Shown: in pieces, positions 1-8,860 of the stretch
Position numbering within the stretch: the stretch's first letter is position 1
Layout: each line of letters begins with the position of its first letter
Source: a gamma proteobacterium symbiont of Stewartia floridana
GTDB lineage: Bacteria; Pseudomonadota; Gammaproteobacteria; Chromatiales; Chromatiaceae
Direction: 5' to 3'
Assembly: GCA_003676145.1 (NCBI GenBank)
Contig: NAUB01000017.1
Span: forward strand, 170,677-234,676
Length of the DNA: 64,000 bases
Translations under genes and position numbers: made by a program
The notes under the pieces: generated by a model
The model's input: only the letters and a program-made list of their open reading frames with translations
What the model was told of the DNA's origin: nothing
Databases searched by the model: none

Positions 1-562
1 GCAGCAAAACCGGCCTCATGACCTCTCCCTCAGCGGCGACACCACTGATACGCAGTGCAATCAACGGCAGTTTTGCTCTGGCAGCCAAACGGGCTGCACC
101 AGGCTTTATCTTTCGCGGCGGATCGCTGTCGAGGTGGATCTTACCGTGGGGAAAGAGGGCGATCACTTCACCCTCCGCCAGGGCTTTGAAGGCCTGGCGG
201 AAGGCTTTCTCCGGGGAGTTCTCCCGGTCCACTGGAATGCAACCCACGGCACGAAACAGCCACTGCATTCCGAAACGCTGGTACTGCTCTCTGGCGATCA
301 GGAATCTCAGCGGTCGATCGCACGAAGCAATCATCAGTAGCGGGTCGAGTCCGGAGATATGGTTGGAGACCAGGATTGCTCCACCCTCCCGGGGCAAGGG
401 TACCGGTACCGATTGAAGCCGATGATAGTGATGACAAAACAGCCGGTTCAAGCCATCCAGGCGATTCAACCAGAACGATCCCCAGTCGGCGCCATTGGCT
501 TCCCGGCAACGGCCATTCAACCAGAACAGAAACAGGGCAACCAGAAGTAGGGTAAGCATCAT
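1..562 (-). CDS. plsC: 1-acyl-sn-glycerol-3-phosphate acyltransferase-like protein (PlsC family), 3' end cut by window edge
   Basis: The minus strand reads as an uninterrupted PlsC-type acyltransferase whose C-terminus lies outside the window. Visible are a hydrophobic N-terminus (MMLTLLLVALFLFW), the acyl-acceptor motif NHISGLD (the HX4D catalytic pair), a second block around FRAVGCIPVDREN, and LFPHGKIHLDSD, where the family has its FPEG-like motif. The family transfers acyl groups to lysophosphatidate at the inner membrane in phospholipid synthesis. The start is one of two adjacent ATGs (562 or 559). Here Pro-His replaces the usual Pro-Glu of the third motif, so acceptor specificity is uncertain; this may be one of the PlsC paralogues that act on other lysolipids. 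Confidence 0.8.
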   Translation of the reverse strand, partial: MMLTLLLVALFLFWLNGRCREANGADWGSFWLNRLDGLNRLFCHHYHRLQSVPVPLPREGGAILVSNHISGLDPLLMIASCDRPLRFLIAREQYQRFGMQWLFRAVGCIPVDRENSPEKAFRQAFKALAEGEVIALFPHGKIHLDSDPPRKIKPGAARLAARAKLPLIALRISGVAAEGEVMRPVLL

Positions 563-632
563 CTTAAAATTGTGGCGTTATCGCAGCATTCTGTTAACCC
601 GGTGACCAAGCATGTCATGTTGAGCCGGAGTA

Positions 633-656
633 TGCTGGGTAGAGAGCTCTCCAGCA
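633..656 (-). other. hairpin abutting the def stop codon
   Basis: TGCTGG and CCAGCA enclose the palindrome AGAGCTCT directly after the def stop codon. There is no U-run, so it may be a processing or 3'-end stabilising stem rather than an intrinsic terminator. Confidence 0.3.
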
Positions 657-1181
657 CTATTTCCGCTTCTTGCCACCTTTTTTATAGACCTTGCGCTGAA
701 ACAGATCGGTTCTGCGACTCACCAGCCGATCGATAAACAACATCCCGTCCAGATGATCGACCTCATGTTGCAATGCCCTCGCTTCATACCCCTCCATCTC
801 AAACTCATGGGGTTCACCTTCAGGGGTCAAGGCGTGCATTTTGATCCGTTCGGCGCGAATCACATTTCCCGTATAATCCGGTACGGAGAGACAGCCTTCC
901 CGTCCCAGCTCGAAGCCATCCCACTCGGTGATCTCCGGATTGACCAGCACCAGTCTGCCATGATTGGGTACCGGTTTGCGGGTAGTGGAACAATCGATGA
1001 TGACAATCCGCTGCAGTCTACCCACCTGAGGGGCAGCGATACCAACAGCCGCCGGCCCCGCCTGACGGGTCTCTTCCAGGTCGTCGATGAAGGCCAGCAG
1101 CTCATCATCAAAATGCTCAACCTCTTGTGAGATCTCCTTCAATCTGGGGTCAGGCAATTTCAGAATATCGAGTATCGCCAT
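657..1181 (-). CDS. def: peptide deformylase
   Basis: Removes the N-formyl group from the initiator methionine of nascent proteins. All three family motifs are present in this 174-residue protein: VGIAAPQVG (canonical GIGLAAPQ), EGCLSVP with the metal-binding cysteine, and QHEVDHLDG with the HEXXH metal site. The tail is strongly basic (KKGGKKRK). The gene lies 3 bp downstream of a gcvR-like ACT-domain gene, so the two are probably cotranscribed. It is not next to fmt, the usual partner of the main def copy, so it may be a second deformylase of the genome. Confidence 0.93.
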   Translation of the reverse strand: MAILDILKLPDPRLKEISQEVEHFDDELLAFIDDLEETRQAGPAAVGIAAPQVGRLQRIVIIDCSTTRKPVPNHGRLVLVNPEITEWDGFELGREGCLSVPDYTGNVIRAERIKMHALTPEGEPHEFEMEGYEARALQHEVDHLDGMLFIDRLVSRRTDLFQRKVYKKGGKKRK

Positions 1182-1184
1182 GAT

Positions 1185-1703
1185 TCAACCAATCAGCGTC
1201 TCGATGGCGGAGACATGCACATCGATCTCATCTGTCTCAAGCCTTCCGAGCGCCGCCTCCAGGGTTTCGATGGTCTCCTCGGTGTAGCCCTGAATGGTCA
1301 TGATGTAGACAGGCTCATCCTGACTGCCCACCACGTCGGAATCCAGCTCCAGAATGTTGAAGCCGCTCTCAGCCAGCAATCCGGTTACCTGTGCCACGAT
1401 ACCAGCCCGGTCTGCGCCATTCACACGAACCTGAAAATTGGGTACCCGGTGCTGATGCAGCCCACCATGCATCGGATCCAGATGAAATCTCAATCCCAGT
1501 TTCTCAGCGACCGGCTCAACGCAGGCGGACAAAGTCTGTTCACTCTGCCCACCGTCCACCATCATCATGATGGTGAAGTTACCACCCAGTCGAAGCATCG
1601 ATGCCTCACCCAGGGTACAACCGCCACGAAACAGGGCATCGGTCACCTGTGCGACAATCCCGGGCTGATCTTCACCGACCAGCGTCAACATCTGCCATTT
1701 CAT
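1185..1703 (-). CDS. GcvR-like protein with two ACT domains
   Basis: A 172-residue protein of two ACT domains, the first beginning LTLVGEDQPGIVAQVTDALF and the second VNGADRAGIVAQVTGLL. ACT domains bind small ligands, usually amino acids. GcvR of E. coli has this layout and represses the glycine cleavage operon through GcvA; the GcvR assignment here rests on architecture. The start chosen is ATG at 1703, with AGAGG spaced 7 nt before it; an in-frame TTG 15 bp further up is less likely. No gcv genes are nearby, so the regulatory target cannot be read from context. Confidence 0.75.
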   Translation of the reverse strand: MKWQMLTLVGEDQPGIVAQVTDALFRGGCTLGEASMLRLGGNFTIMMMVDGGQSEQTLSACVEPVAEKLGLRFHLDPMHGGLHQHRVPNFQVRVNGADRAGIVAQVTGLLAESGFNILELDSDVVGSQDEPVYIMTIQGYTEETIETLEAALGRLETDEIDVHVSAIETLIG

Positions 1704-1848
1704 ATCAACCTCTTTCAACCTAATTAAAGATCAGTTGGACTGTGCTCAATTCACGCTGAAACGTGACATACCCAGAGTGTGACCAAGGCAAGCGGAGAAT
1801 AACCAAAACCAGCTGAGCCAGCTCATAACTGAGTGGACAGCGGATATT

Positions 1849-2586
1849 TTAAGGCTCAAGCCATATTAACGAGGCCATCCGTCCGGTCACCCCATCACGA
1901 CGATAAGAGAAGAATCGCTTGCGGTCGGTCACTGTACAGTAATCTCCCCCACTGATGAACCCCACACCTGAGCGGATCAATCTCTGGCGGGCCAGCTGGT
2001 AGATATCTGCCCACCAGTGCCCAGGCCGCCCGGCTTCAAATGCCAGAGCATCCTCTGTTGCCTGCTTCATGAACAGTTCGCGCACTTCGTCACCCACCTC
2101 GAATGACGCTGGGCCGATCGCCGGCCCCATCCAGGCAAGAATCGATTCCGCCGGCGCACTCATCCCGGCAACAGCCCGTTCTATGATACCCGAAGCGAGT
2201 CCACGCCAACCCGCATGCACGGCAGAGACCTCCCGGCCATCACGATCGGTAAGCAACAGCGGCAGACAGTCTGCGGTGAGTACTGCACAGACCACGCCGC
2301 TTCGGCGGGTGTAAACCCCATCCGCCTGGCATCCCGGGCTGTCACGCTCTCCAAGCGCAATATCACAACCATGGATCTGAGTCAGCCAGAATGGTTCCCC
2401 TGGCAGCCCGAGACTGTGTGAGAGACGCTTGCGGTTTTCAGCCACGGCATAAGTATCGTCATCCACATGTTCAGCCAGATTCAGACTCTCATAGACACCC
2501 TGGCTGACTCCTCCGAGGCGAGTTGTGGTCCCAGCCCGGACCTGCGTCGGGGCCGGCCAGTCCGGTTCGATCAGCTCAATCGTCAT
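1849..2586 (-). CDS. pgeF: PgeF/YfiH family laccase-domain protein (peptidoglycan editing / purine nucleoside phosphorylase)
   Basis: This 245-residue protein has the family's metal-binding signature in LTADCLPLLL and VHAGWRGL. E. coli YfiH (PgeF) prevents incorporation of serine in place of alanine into peptidoglycan stems, and relatives have purine nucleoside phosphorylase or adenosine deaminase activity. The start overlaps the end of rluD by 11 bp, so the two are translationally coupled, in the rluD-yfiH order well known in gammaproteobacteria. Confidence 0.9.
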   Translation of the reverse strand: MTIELIEPDWPAPTQVRAGTTTRLGGVSQGVYESLNLAEHVDDDTYAVAENRKRLSHSLGLPGEPFWLTQIHGCDIALGERDSPGCQADGVYTRRSGVVCAVLTADCLPLLLTDRDGREVSAVHAGWRGLASGIIERAVAGMSAPAESILAWMGPAIGPASFEVGDEVRELFMKQATEDALAFEAGRPGHWWADIYQLARQRLIRSGVGFISGGDYCTVTDRKRFFSYRRDGVTGRMASLIWLEP

Positions 2587-3541
2587 TCGCCAAGAGCCTC
2601 AGCAGCTGTTGCATGTCGGAGGGTGGCGGAGCTTCCCAGCTCATCAGCTCACCGCTGTCAGGGTGGGTCAGCTCCAAACGGGTGGCATGCAGTGCCTGGC
2701 GTTTGAACTGCTGCAGAATCCCAACCGCTTCATCTGACAGGCCTGGGGGGATCTTCTGCCGTCCACCATAGAGTGGATCACCCAGCAGGGGATGGTGGAT
2801 ATGGCTCATATGCACCCGGATCTGATGGGTCCTTCCGGTCTCCAGATTGACCTGCAGATAGGTGTGTGCTGCAAACCGCTGCAATACCCGATAGTGGGTG
2901 ATCGCCTGCTTGCCACTCTCGACAACCGCCATTCGCAGCCGGTTCACCGGATGGCGACCGATTGGTTTGTCGATGGTGCCACCAGCGACCATGCTTCCCT
3001 GAACAATCGCCCGGTATTCACGCTTGACGCTTCTTGCCTGCAGCTGTTGCACCAGGGCATGTTGGGCCTGCAGTGTCTTGGCAACCACCAACAGACCACT
3101 GGTATCCTTATCCAGACGATGCACGATTCCCGCCCGCGGCACGGCTGTCAGCGGTGGGTGGTGGTGAAGCAAGCCATTCAACAGAGTACCGCCTGGATTA
3201 CCGGCTGCCGGATGCATCACCAACCCAGCGGGTTTGTTGACCACCAGCAGAGCGTCGTCTTCGTACAGCAGATCGAGATCCATCGCTTCAGGCTTGTCAG
3301 AGACCTCTTCCGAGAGCAGCGCCCGCAACACTACGCTCTCTCCTCCCTTTACTTTGTCTTTCGCCCGACAACTCGCCCCATCCACTTCCACCAAACCCTG
3401 TTTGATCCAGCTCTGCAGGCGACTGCGGGAGTATTCCGGACAGAGCTCTGCCAGCAACTGATCAATGCGCGTACCGGCCCGTTCAGGAGGAATCTGAAAG
3501 GTTTGTGTGGGAACTTCTGAGAGGGATTCAGGATCGGACAT
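2576..3541 (-). CDS. rluD: 23S rRNA pseudouridine synthase RluD
   Basis: Makes pseudouridines in helix 69 of 23S rRNA (positions 1911, 1915, 1917 in E. coli). The 321-residue product has an N-terminal S4 RNA-binding domain (TRIDQLLAELCPEYSRSRLQ) and the RluA-family catalytic motif HRLDKDTSGLLVV, whose Asp is the nucleophile. The reading frame is open for another 45 codons upstream, but the start is placed at MSDPESLSE (3541), which matches the usual family length. It is divergent from bamD across a 167-bp spacer, the conserved rluD/bamD arrangement. pgeF follows. Confidence 0.92.
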   Translation of the reverse strand: MSDPESLSEVPTQTFQIPPERAGTRIDQLLAELCPEYSRSRLQSWIKQGLVEVDGASCRAKDKVKGGESVVLRALLSEEVSDKPEAMDLDLLYEDDALLVVNKPAGLVMHPAAGNPGGTLLNGLLHHHPPLTAVPRAGIVHRLDKDTSGLLVVAKTLQAQHALVQQLQARSVKREYRAIVQGSMVAGGTIDKPIGRHPVNRLRMAVVESGKQAITHYRVLQRFAAHTYLQVNLETGRTHQIRVHMSHIHHPLLGDPLYGGRQKIPPGLSDEAVGILQQFKRQALHATRLELTHPDSGELMSWEAPPPSDMQQLLRLLANDD

Positions 3542-3708
3542 TGGAAGATAATCCTGAGTAGCCTTTTCGCAGACCGCCACGATCCGCTCCACTGGAAACC
3601 AACGCCTGCAAAGCGGCAAAAGCTGCGGAACAAGCGAGCAAGTTACCCCGTAATTGCGGCTTTCCGTTATACTCACGCGTCAAATCATGTTTCATCCAGA
3701 GATTGGCC

Positions 3709-4479
3709 ATGACCATAAAAACTTTTTCAACCATTCTGCTCATCATGCTGCTGACAGGATGTGCCCTGCCGGAGCAGGCCGATCCCACGAAAAACTGGAG
3801 CGCCAGTAAATTCTACTCTGAAGCAAAAACCTACATGCTGGATGGTGAGTACGATCTGGCCATCAAATACTACAACGGACTGCAGGCACGCTACCCGTTT
3901 GGACGCTACGCCATCCAGTCCCAGCTCGACATCATCTACGCCCACTACAAAAATGGCGAGGCCGACTCCGCCATTGCTGCTTCCGACCGTTTTATCAAAC
4001 TCAATCCGCAAAGCCAGTATGTGGATTACGCCTATTATATGAAGGGACTGGCCAACTATAACCGCAATCAGAGTTTTCTCAGCAGTATCCTGCCGACGGA
4101 TTCGTCAGAGCGGGATGCGGGCGCTGCGCTGGACTCATTCAACGACTTCGCCGAGCTGATTCGTCGATACCCGGATAGCAAGTACTCTGCAGATGCACAT
4201 CAGCGTATGCTCTATCTGAGAAACAACCTCTCCAAATACCAGATTCACATTGCAAAATACTATATGAAACGGGGCGCCTATCTGGCAGCGGCGAACCGCG
4301 CTAACCGGGTGGTCACCCAGTTCCAGCGCACAGACTCGGTTCAGGAAGCGCTGGAAATAATGATCGATGCCTACTCCCGTCTCGGCCTGACTGAGTTGGC
4401 CAAAGATGCTCAGCGTGTGCTGGCCCTCAACCTGGAAAACGGCCGTCTTAGCCAACCTGGCGCAGAAGAGGTGGAGTGA
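3709..4479 (+). CDS. bamD: outer membrane assembly lipoprotein BamD
   Basis: Essential lipoprotein of the BAM complex that folds beta-barrel proteins into the outer membrane. The N-terminus is a lipoprotein signal with the lipobox LLTGC (Cys18 of the 256-residue product), followed by TPR-like helical repeats, e.g. AIKYYNGLQARYPFGRYA and VDYAYYMKGLANYNRN, which are hallmark BamD segments. The start is ATG at 3709 with an AGAG ribosome site; an upstream TTG at 3703 is also in frame. It is divergent from rluD. Confidence 0.95.
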   Translation: MTIKTFSTILLIMLLTGCALPEQADPTKNWSASKFYSEAKTYMLDGEYDLAIKYYNGLQARYPFGRYAIQSQLDIIYAHYKNGEADSAIAASDRFIKLNPQSQYVDYAYYMKGLANYNRNQSFLSSILPTDSSERDAGAALDSFNDFAELIRRYPDSKYSADAHQRMLYLRNNLSKYQIHIAKYYMKRGAYLAAANRANRVVTQFQRTDSVQEALEIMIDAYSRLGLTELAKDAQRVLALNLENGRLSQPGAEEVE

Positions 4480-4507
4480 TCCACAACCACCCTGCTATCC
4501 CGGACAA

Positions 4508-4540
4508 CAAAAAACCGGCAGATTGAGTCAATCCGCCGGT
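4508..4540 (-). terminator. intrinsic terminator downstream of glnB/K
   Basis: Read on the minus strand, ACCGGC and GCCGGT pair, extended by GATT/AATC around a short loop, and are followed by a run of six T. It lies 43 bp past the glnB/K stop and separates that gene from the convergent bamD. Confidence 0.8.
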
Positions 4541-4582
4541 CTCCGTGAATAGATCAGACAAACCGTCTGTTACTGAAGCGCG

Positions 4583-4954
<372 letters not shown>

Positions 4955-5175
4955 TCAGGTAATTATGGATTGTAACGCCGAGCCAACCAGCGAGTCTACG
5001 ACCCCCAGGAAATTGCTGCAACAAAACTCAAATTTTGATGGATTCAGGCCGGCAACGCCAAAGCACCTCGCCAATGCCCAATACGCCCACCAACAAAACC
5101 GAGCAGGGAATCATTATAGACATAAGGGTTTAAAGGTTAAACCGAACCCCCCATCCAACTGATTTTATTAGCAAT

Positions 5176-6795
5176 TCATGATCCTCTGGACTTACGCCAG
5201 GTGAGCGGATAGCGTCGATCCCGCCCATAGGCACGCCGGGTTATCTTGACGCCAGGCGGGGCCTGGCGACGTTTATACTCGTTTCGATCCACCAGACCGA
5301 TGACCCGCTCCACCGTCGAACGGTCAAAACCTGCGGAAATAATCTTTTCCGGATCCTGGTCCTGTTCCACATATCGCTCGAGGATTTGATCGAGCACCGG
5401 ATAATCGGGGAGTGAGTCGCTATCCTTTTGATCCGGGGCCAACTCCGCAGACGGCGGCCGATCCAATACCCGTTGGGGTATTACCGGAGAGAGCTCGTTG
5501 CGATAGCGACAGAGTTGGTAGACCAGGGTCTTCGGAACATCTTTTATCGGCGCAAAACCACCCGCCATGTCGCCATAGAGCGTGGCATAGCCTACCGACA
5601 TTTCACTCTTGTTACCGGTAGTCAACAATATCCGTCCCTTTTTGTTGCTGATCGCCATCAGGATGATGCCCCGGCATCGAGCCTGGATGTTCTCTTCAGT
5701 CACATCAACCGGTTTGCCGGCAAACTCGTCACTGAGCATTCCGAGAAAGGCTTTGAACGCCGGCTCGATCGGGATGGTCCGATACTCGACTCCCAGCGCC
5801 TGCGCCTCAGCCTCTGCATCCTGATTGCTCATATCTGCCGTGTAACGGGAGGGCATCAGCACCACTTCCACCTGATCGGGCCCCAGCGCGTCTGCGGCTA
5901 TCGCCAGGGTCAAAGCGGAGTCGACCCCACCTGAGAGACCGATGATGGCGCCATTGAAACCGTTTTTCTGGACATAGTCCCGCACCCCGAGCACCAGGGC
6001 CTGATAGACCCTCTGTGCTTCACTCATCAGCGGTTCCACATGCTGAGCTATCAGCGAAACAGAATCCGCAGCACACTCCAGCTCCACAATGGGAGAGGAC
6101 TCTTCAAAGAACGGCGCTCTATGCAGCAGGTTTCCTGTCGCGTCCACGGCAAAGGAGCCCCCATCGAAGACCAGCTCATCCTGACCACCCACCAGATTGG
6201 TGTAGATAATGGGAATACCATTATCCAAGGCACGTCGTTGAACCAGATCCTCCCGTTCCGGCGCCTTGCCGATATGGAAGGGGGATGCATTCAGATTCAA
6301 CAGTACCTGAGCCCCAGCCGCCCGGCTCATGGCGGCGGGTTCCGCTTCCCAGATATCCTCGCAGACGGTCAATCCCAGTTGCACCCCTTTTAGATTGAAG
6401 GTCACCGCCTCGTGCCCAGGCGCGAAATATCGTTTTTCATCAAACACACTGTAGTTGGGCAGCTTCTGCTTCTCATACTCTGCGATCAGCTGCCCCCCAG
6501 TGACCACACCTGCCACATTGAACAATTTGTCATCCCGGTACCTGGGGTAGCCGATCACCAGACAGACATGACTGACTTCCGAACAGATCAACTCAATGGC
6601 ACGCTCAACCCGTTGAATGAAATGGGGACGTAACAGCAGATCTTCCGGCGGATAACCGGTAATCGCCAGCTCAGGAAAGACAATTGCATCCACAGCGTGT
6701 TGATCATTGAGCGCCAGGTCGATAATTTTCCTGGCATTACCCTCGATATCTCCAACCAGAAAATTGAGTTGGGCAATCTGAATTTTGAGCTTCAA
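5176..6795 (-). CDS. nadE: glutamine-dependent NAD+ synthetase
   Basis: Last step of NAD synthesis: amidates nicotinic acid adenine dinucleotide with ammonia from glutamine. The N-terminal half is a nitrilase-type glutaminase (ELAITGYPPEDLLLR; catalytic Cys in LTVCEDIWE); the C-terminal half is the synthetase with the PP-loop GLSGGVDSAL and the NKSE motif (TTGNKSEMSVG). The start is placed at TTG 6795, preceded by AGGAG at 7 nt, giving 539 residues as usual for the family. The frame stays open a further 46 codons upstream, but that extension has no family resemblance. Confidence 0.92.
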   Translation of the reverse strand: MKLKIQIAQLNFLVGDIEGNARKIIDLALNDQHAVDAIVFPELAITGYPPEDLLLRPHFIQRVERAIELICSEVSHVCLVIGYPRYRDDKLFNVAGVVTGGQLIAEYEKQKLPNYSVFDEKRYFAPGHEAVTFNLKGVQLGLTVCEDIWEAEPAAMSRAAGAQVLLNLNASPFHIGKAPEREDLVQRRALDNGIPIIYTNLVGGQDELVFDGGSFAVDATGNLLHRAPFFEESSPIVELECAADSVSLIAQHVEPLMSEAQRVYQALVLGVRDYVQKNGFNGAIIGLSGGVDSALTLAIAADALGPDQVEVVLMPSRYTADMSNQDAEAEAQALGVEYRTIPIEPAFKAFLGMLSDEFAGKPVDVTEENIQARCRGIILMAISNKKGRILLTTGNKSEMSVGYATLYGDMAGGFAPIKDVPKTLVYQLCRYRNELSPVIPQRVLDRPPSAELAPDQKDSDSLPDYPVLDQILERYVEQDQDPEKIISAGFDRSTVERVIGLVDRNEYKRRQAPPGVKITRRAYGRDRRYPLTWRKSRGS

Positions 6796-6975
6796 ACGGG
6801 AACTCCTGACAGCTTGATGATTAACCAGAGTTGTGGATGGTATTGACCGACGTGTAAAAGGCTGCATTCCAGACCATTGAGAGAGCGGTTGCAAGTTTTT
6901 GACTTCGGCATCTGAACATCGATCCAGCCACAATCCTGATTGACTCAGTCTCAGACATCATAAACAATTGATTGT

Positions 6976-7224
6976 ATGGGACTAAAAACGATACTTTTTG
7001 GCTTGGCAATCTGGGGAATCTACCTCATCATACGCCACCTTGTCCGGCAGCGTTCCATCGATCAAACCGCATCCAGAGAGGTCAAATCGGTGGAAAGCGT
7101 GGAATGTGCCCATTGTGGGCTGCATCTGCCAAAAACTGAAGCCGTGGCAAAGAACGGGGTTCACTACTGCAGCAAAGAGCACCTGATCGCTGCTGAGTCA
7201 GGCAAACCAACAGATCATGAATAG
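6976..7224 (+). CDS. small PP0621-like membrane-anchored zinc-ribbon protein upstream of pilS
   Basis: An 82-residue protein with one N-terminal membrane helix (TILFGLAIWGIYLIIRHLV) and a short cysteine-containing domain, ECAHCGLHLP followed by HYCSKEH, resembling a treble-clef zinc site. Small proteins of this type commonly precede pilS in gammaproteobacteria, and here the gene overlaps pilS by 8 bp. Its role is not established; coupling to pilS suggests an accessory function in the pilus sensory pathway or simple cotranscription. Confidence 0.75.
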   Translation: MGLKTILFGLAIWGIYLIIRHLVRQRSIDQTASREVKSVESVECAHCGLHLPKTEAVAKNGVHYCSKEHLIAAESGKPTDHE

Positions 7225-8860
7225 CTGGCTGGAGAAGCTTGAGCAGACCATTGTCTCAGAACCCCCCGGCAAGGAGATGGGAGTGTCCTCCCATTGGCGG
7301 TCACTGCGGATTTTCCTGCTCTACAGAATCACCCTCTCTCTGACCCTGCTTTTTTTCTTCTACGCAGACAGCGGTCCGGCATTCATCGGCGCGACAGACC
7401 CCCGAATCTTTTCCATCACTGTCCTGACCTACAGCACACTGACCATTCTCTCGTCACTGCTGTTCATCTGGCGCTCTCCAGGGCCGGAACATCAGACCTA
7501 CCTGGCCCTGTTCATCGACATTCTGGCAATCACCCTGCTGATGCATGCCAGCGGCGGCATCCAGACAGGCCTGGGCATGCTGATCGCGGTCTCCATCTCA
7601 GCAGGGGCTCTGATCATGGGGGGACGGGCTTCGCTGCTGTTTGCCGCACTGGCTGCACTGGCCGTGATCACCGACCAGGTACACGCCAGTTTGAGCAACC
7701 GCGCATCACCCCAGTTTATCCAGGCCGGATTCCTTGGAGCCGTCTATTTCACCACAGCTCTGTTGACCTGGGTGTTGAGCAGCCGGGCACGTGCCAGTGA
7801 ACGTCTGGCCGAGAAACGGGCCAGCGAACTGGATCACATGGCGAAGATCAATGCCTATGTCATAAAACATATGCAGACCGGGGTCCTCGTGATCGATGCT
7901 TCAGGCAAAATCCTGATGATCAACGACCCTGCCTGGCACCTGCTGGGCATGCCCTCAGCCACCACCGGCAGCCATCTGGCCAAAGCCTCTCCGGAGTTGG
8001 CTCACATCGTGCGCAAACGGCAAAACCCCAAACGCAAACAGAAACTCACCTTCCGCAGCCAGAGCCAGGGACCTGAACTCAAGGCTCAATTCAATGCACT
8101 CAGCGGCGAAGAGGCGGGAGACATGCTGATCTTTCTCGAAGACACCTCACAAGTGACCCGAGAGGCACAGCAGATGAAGCTGGCCTCGTTGGGCCGACTC
8201 ACAGCCAGCATCGCCCATGAGATACGCAACCCCCTGGGGGCGATCAGTCACGCCAGCCAACTGTTTCGTGAATCCCCCAGTCTCAATGTCGCCGACAAAA
8301 GACTGACGGAGATCATCACCACCAATGCCGCCCGGGTGAATCAGGTTATTGAAAATGTCTTGCAACTCTCTCGCAGGGAACCCGGCCAACAGGTCACCAT
8401 CCAGCTCGAGCCCTGGCTTAAAAAACTCACCGCCGATCTGATCAGACACCAGGGTTTCAAAGAGGAGAGCATACGTCTGCAGATCGAGCCGGTAACCACC
8501 GAAGTCTATGCAGATCCGGAGCAACTGCGCCAGTTATTGAGTAATCTTTGCAATAATGCGCGGGAACATTGTGACAAGAAGAACCTGCAATTGAGGATCG
8601 TAGGTGGTGTGACCAAAGAATACCAACATCCTATACTTGATGTGTTGGACAATGGACCCGGTATCGCCCCGAAAGTAGCCAAGCAGATCTTCGAACCCTT
8701 TTTCACGACACGGAATAATGGAACGGGACTGGGCCTCTACATCGCCAAGGAGCTAAGCGAAACCAATCGGATACGACTGGAGTATATCCCGGGCCCAACC
8801 GGCGGAAGCTGCTTTCGCCTACACTTTGAAAACTGGCAGCCAGAGACTCAACAAGCATGA
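7217..8860 (+). CDS. pilS: sensor histidine kinase PilS
   Basis: Membrane sensor of the PilS/PilR pair that controls pilin transcription. The 547-residue protein has about six N-terminal membrane helices (from LFLLYRI-like segments near residue 30 to VYFTTALLTWVLSS near 185), a PAS-like segment (HMQTGVLVIDASGKILMIND), a HisKA dimerisation helix with the phosphoacceptor His334 in SIAHEIRNPLG, and a HATPase domain with N (NLCNNAREH), DNGPG and GTGLGLYIAKE boxes. In Pseudomonas, PilS senses the pilin pool in the membrane. It overlaps pilR by 4 bp (ATGA). Confidence 0.93.
   Translation: MNSWLEKLEQTIVSEPPGKEMGVSSHWRSLRIFLLYRITLSLTLLFFFYADSGPAFIGATDPRIFSITVLTYSTLTILSSLLFIWRSPGPEHQTYLALFIDILAITLLMHASGGIQTGLGMLIAVSISAGALIMGGRASLLFAALAALAVITDQVHASLSNRASPQFIQAGFLGAVYFTTALLTWVLSSRARASERLAEKRASELDHMAKINAYVIKHMQTGVLVIDASGKILMINDPAWHLLGMPSATTGSHLAKASPELAHIVRKRQNPKRKQKLTFRSQSQGPELKAQFNALSGEEAGDMLIFLEDTSQVTREAQQMKLASLGRLTASIAHEIRNPLGAISHASQLFRESPSLNVADKRLTEIITTNAARVNQVIENVLQLSRREPGQQVTIQLEPWLKKLTADLIRHQGFKEESIRLQIEPVTTEVYADPEQLRQLLSNLCNNAREHCDKKNLQLRIVGGVTKEYQHPILDVLDNGPGIAPKVAKQIFEPFFTTRNNGTGLGLYIAKELSETNRIRLEYIPGPTGGSCFRLHFENWQPETQQA

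Noticed and set aside
18..416. Plus-strand open frame of 132 codons at the window start
   Set aside because: It is the complement of the plsC frame, which has clear family motifs on the minus strand.
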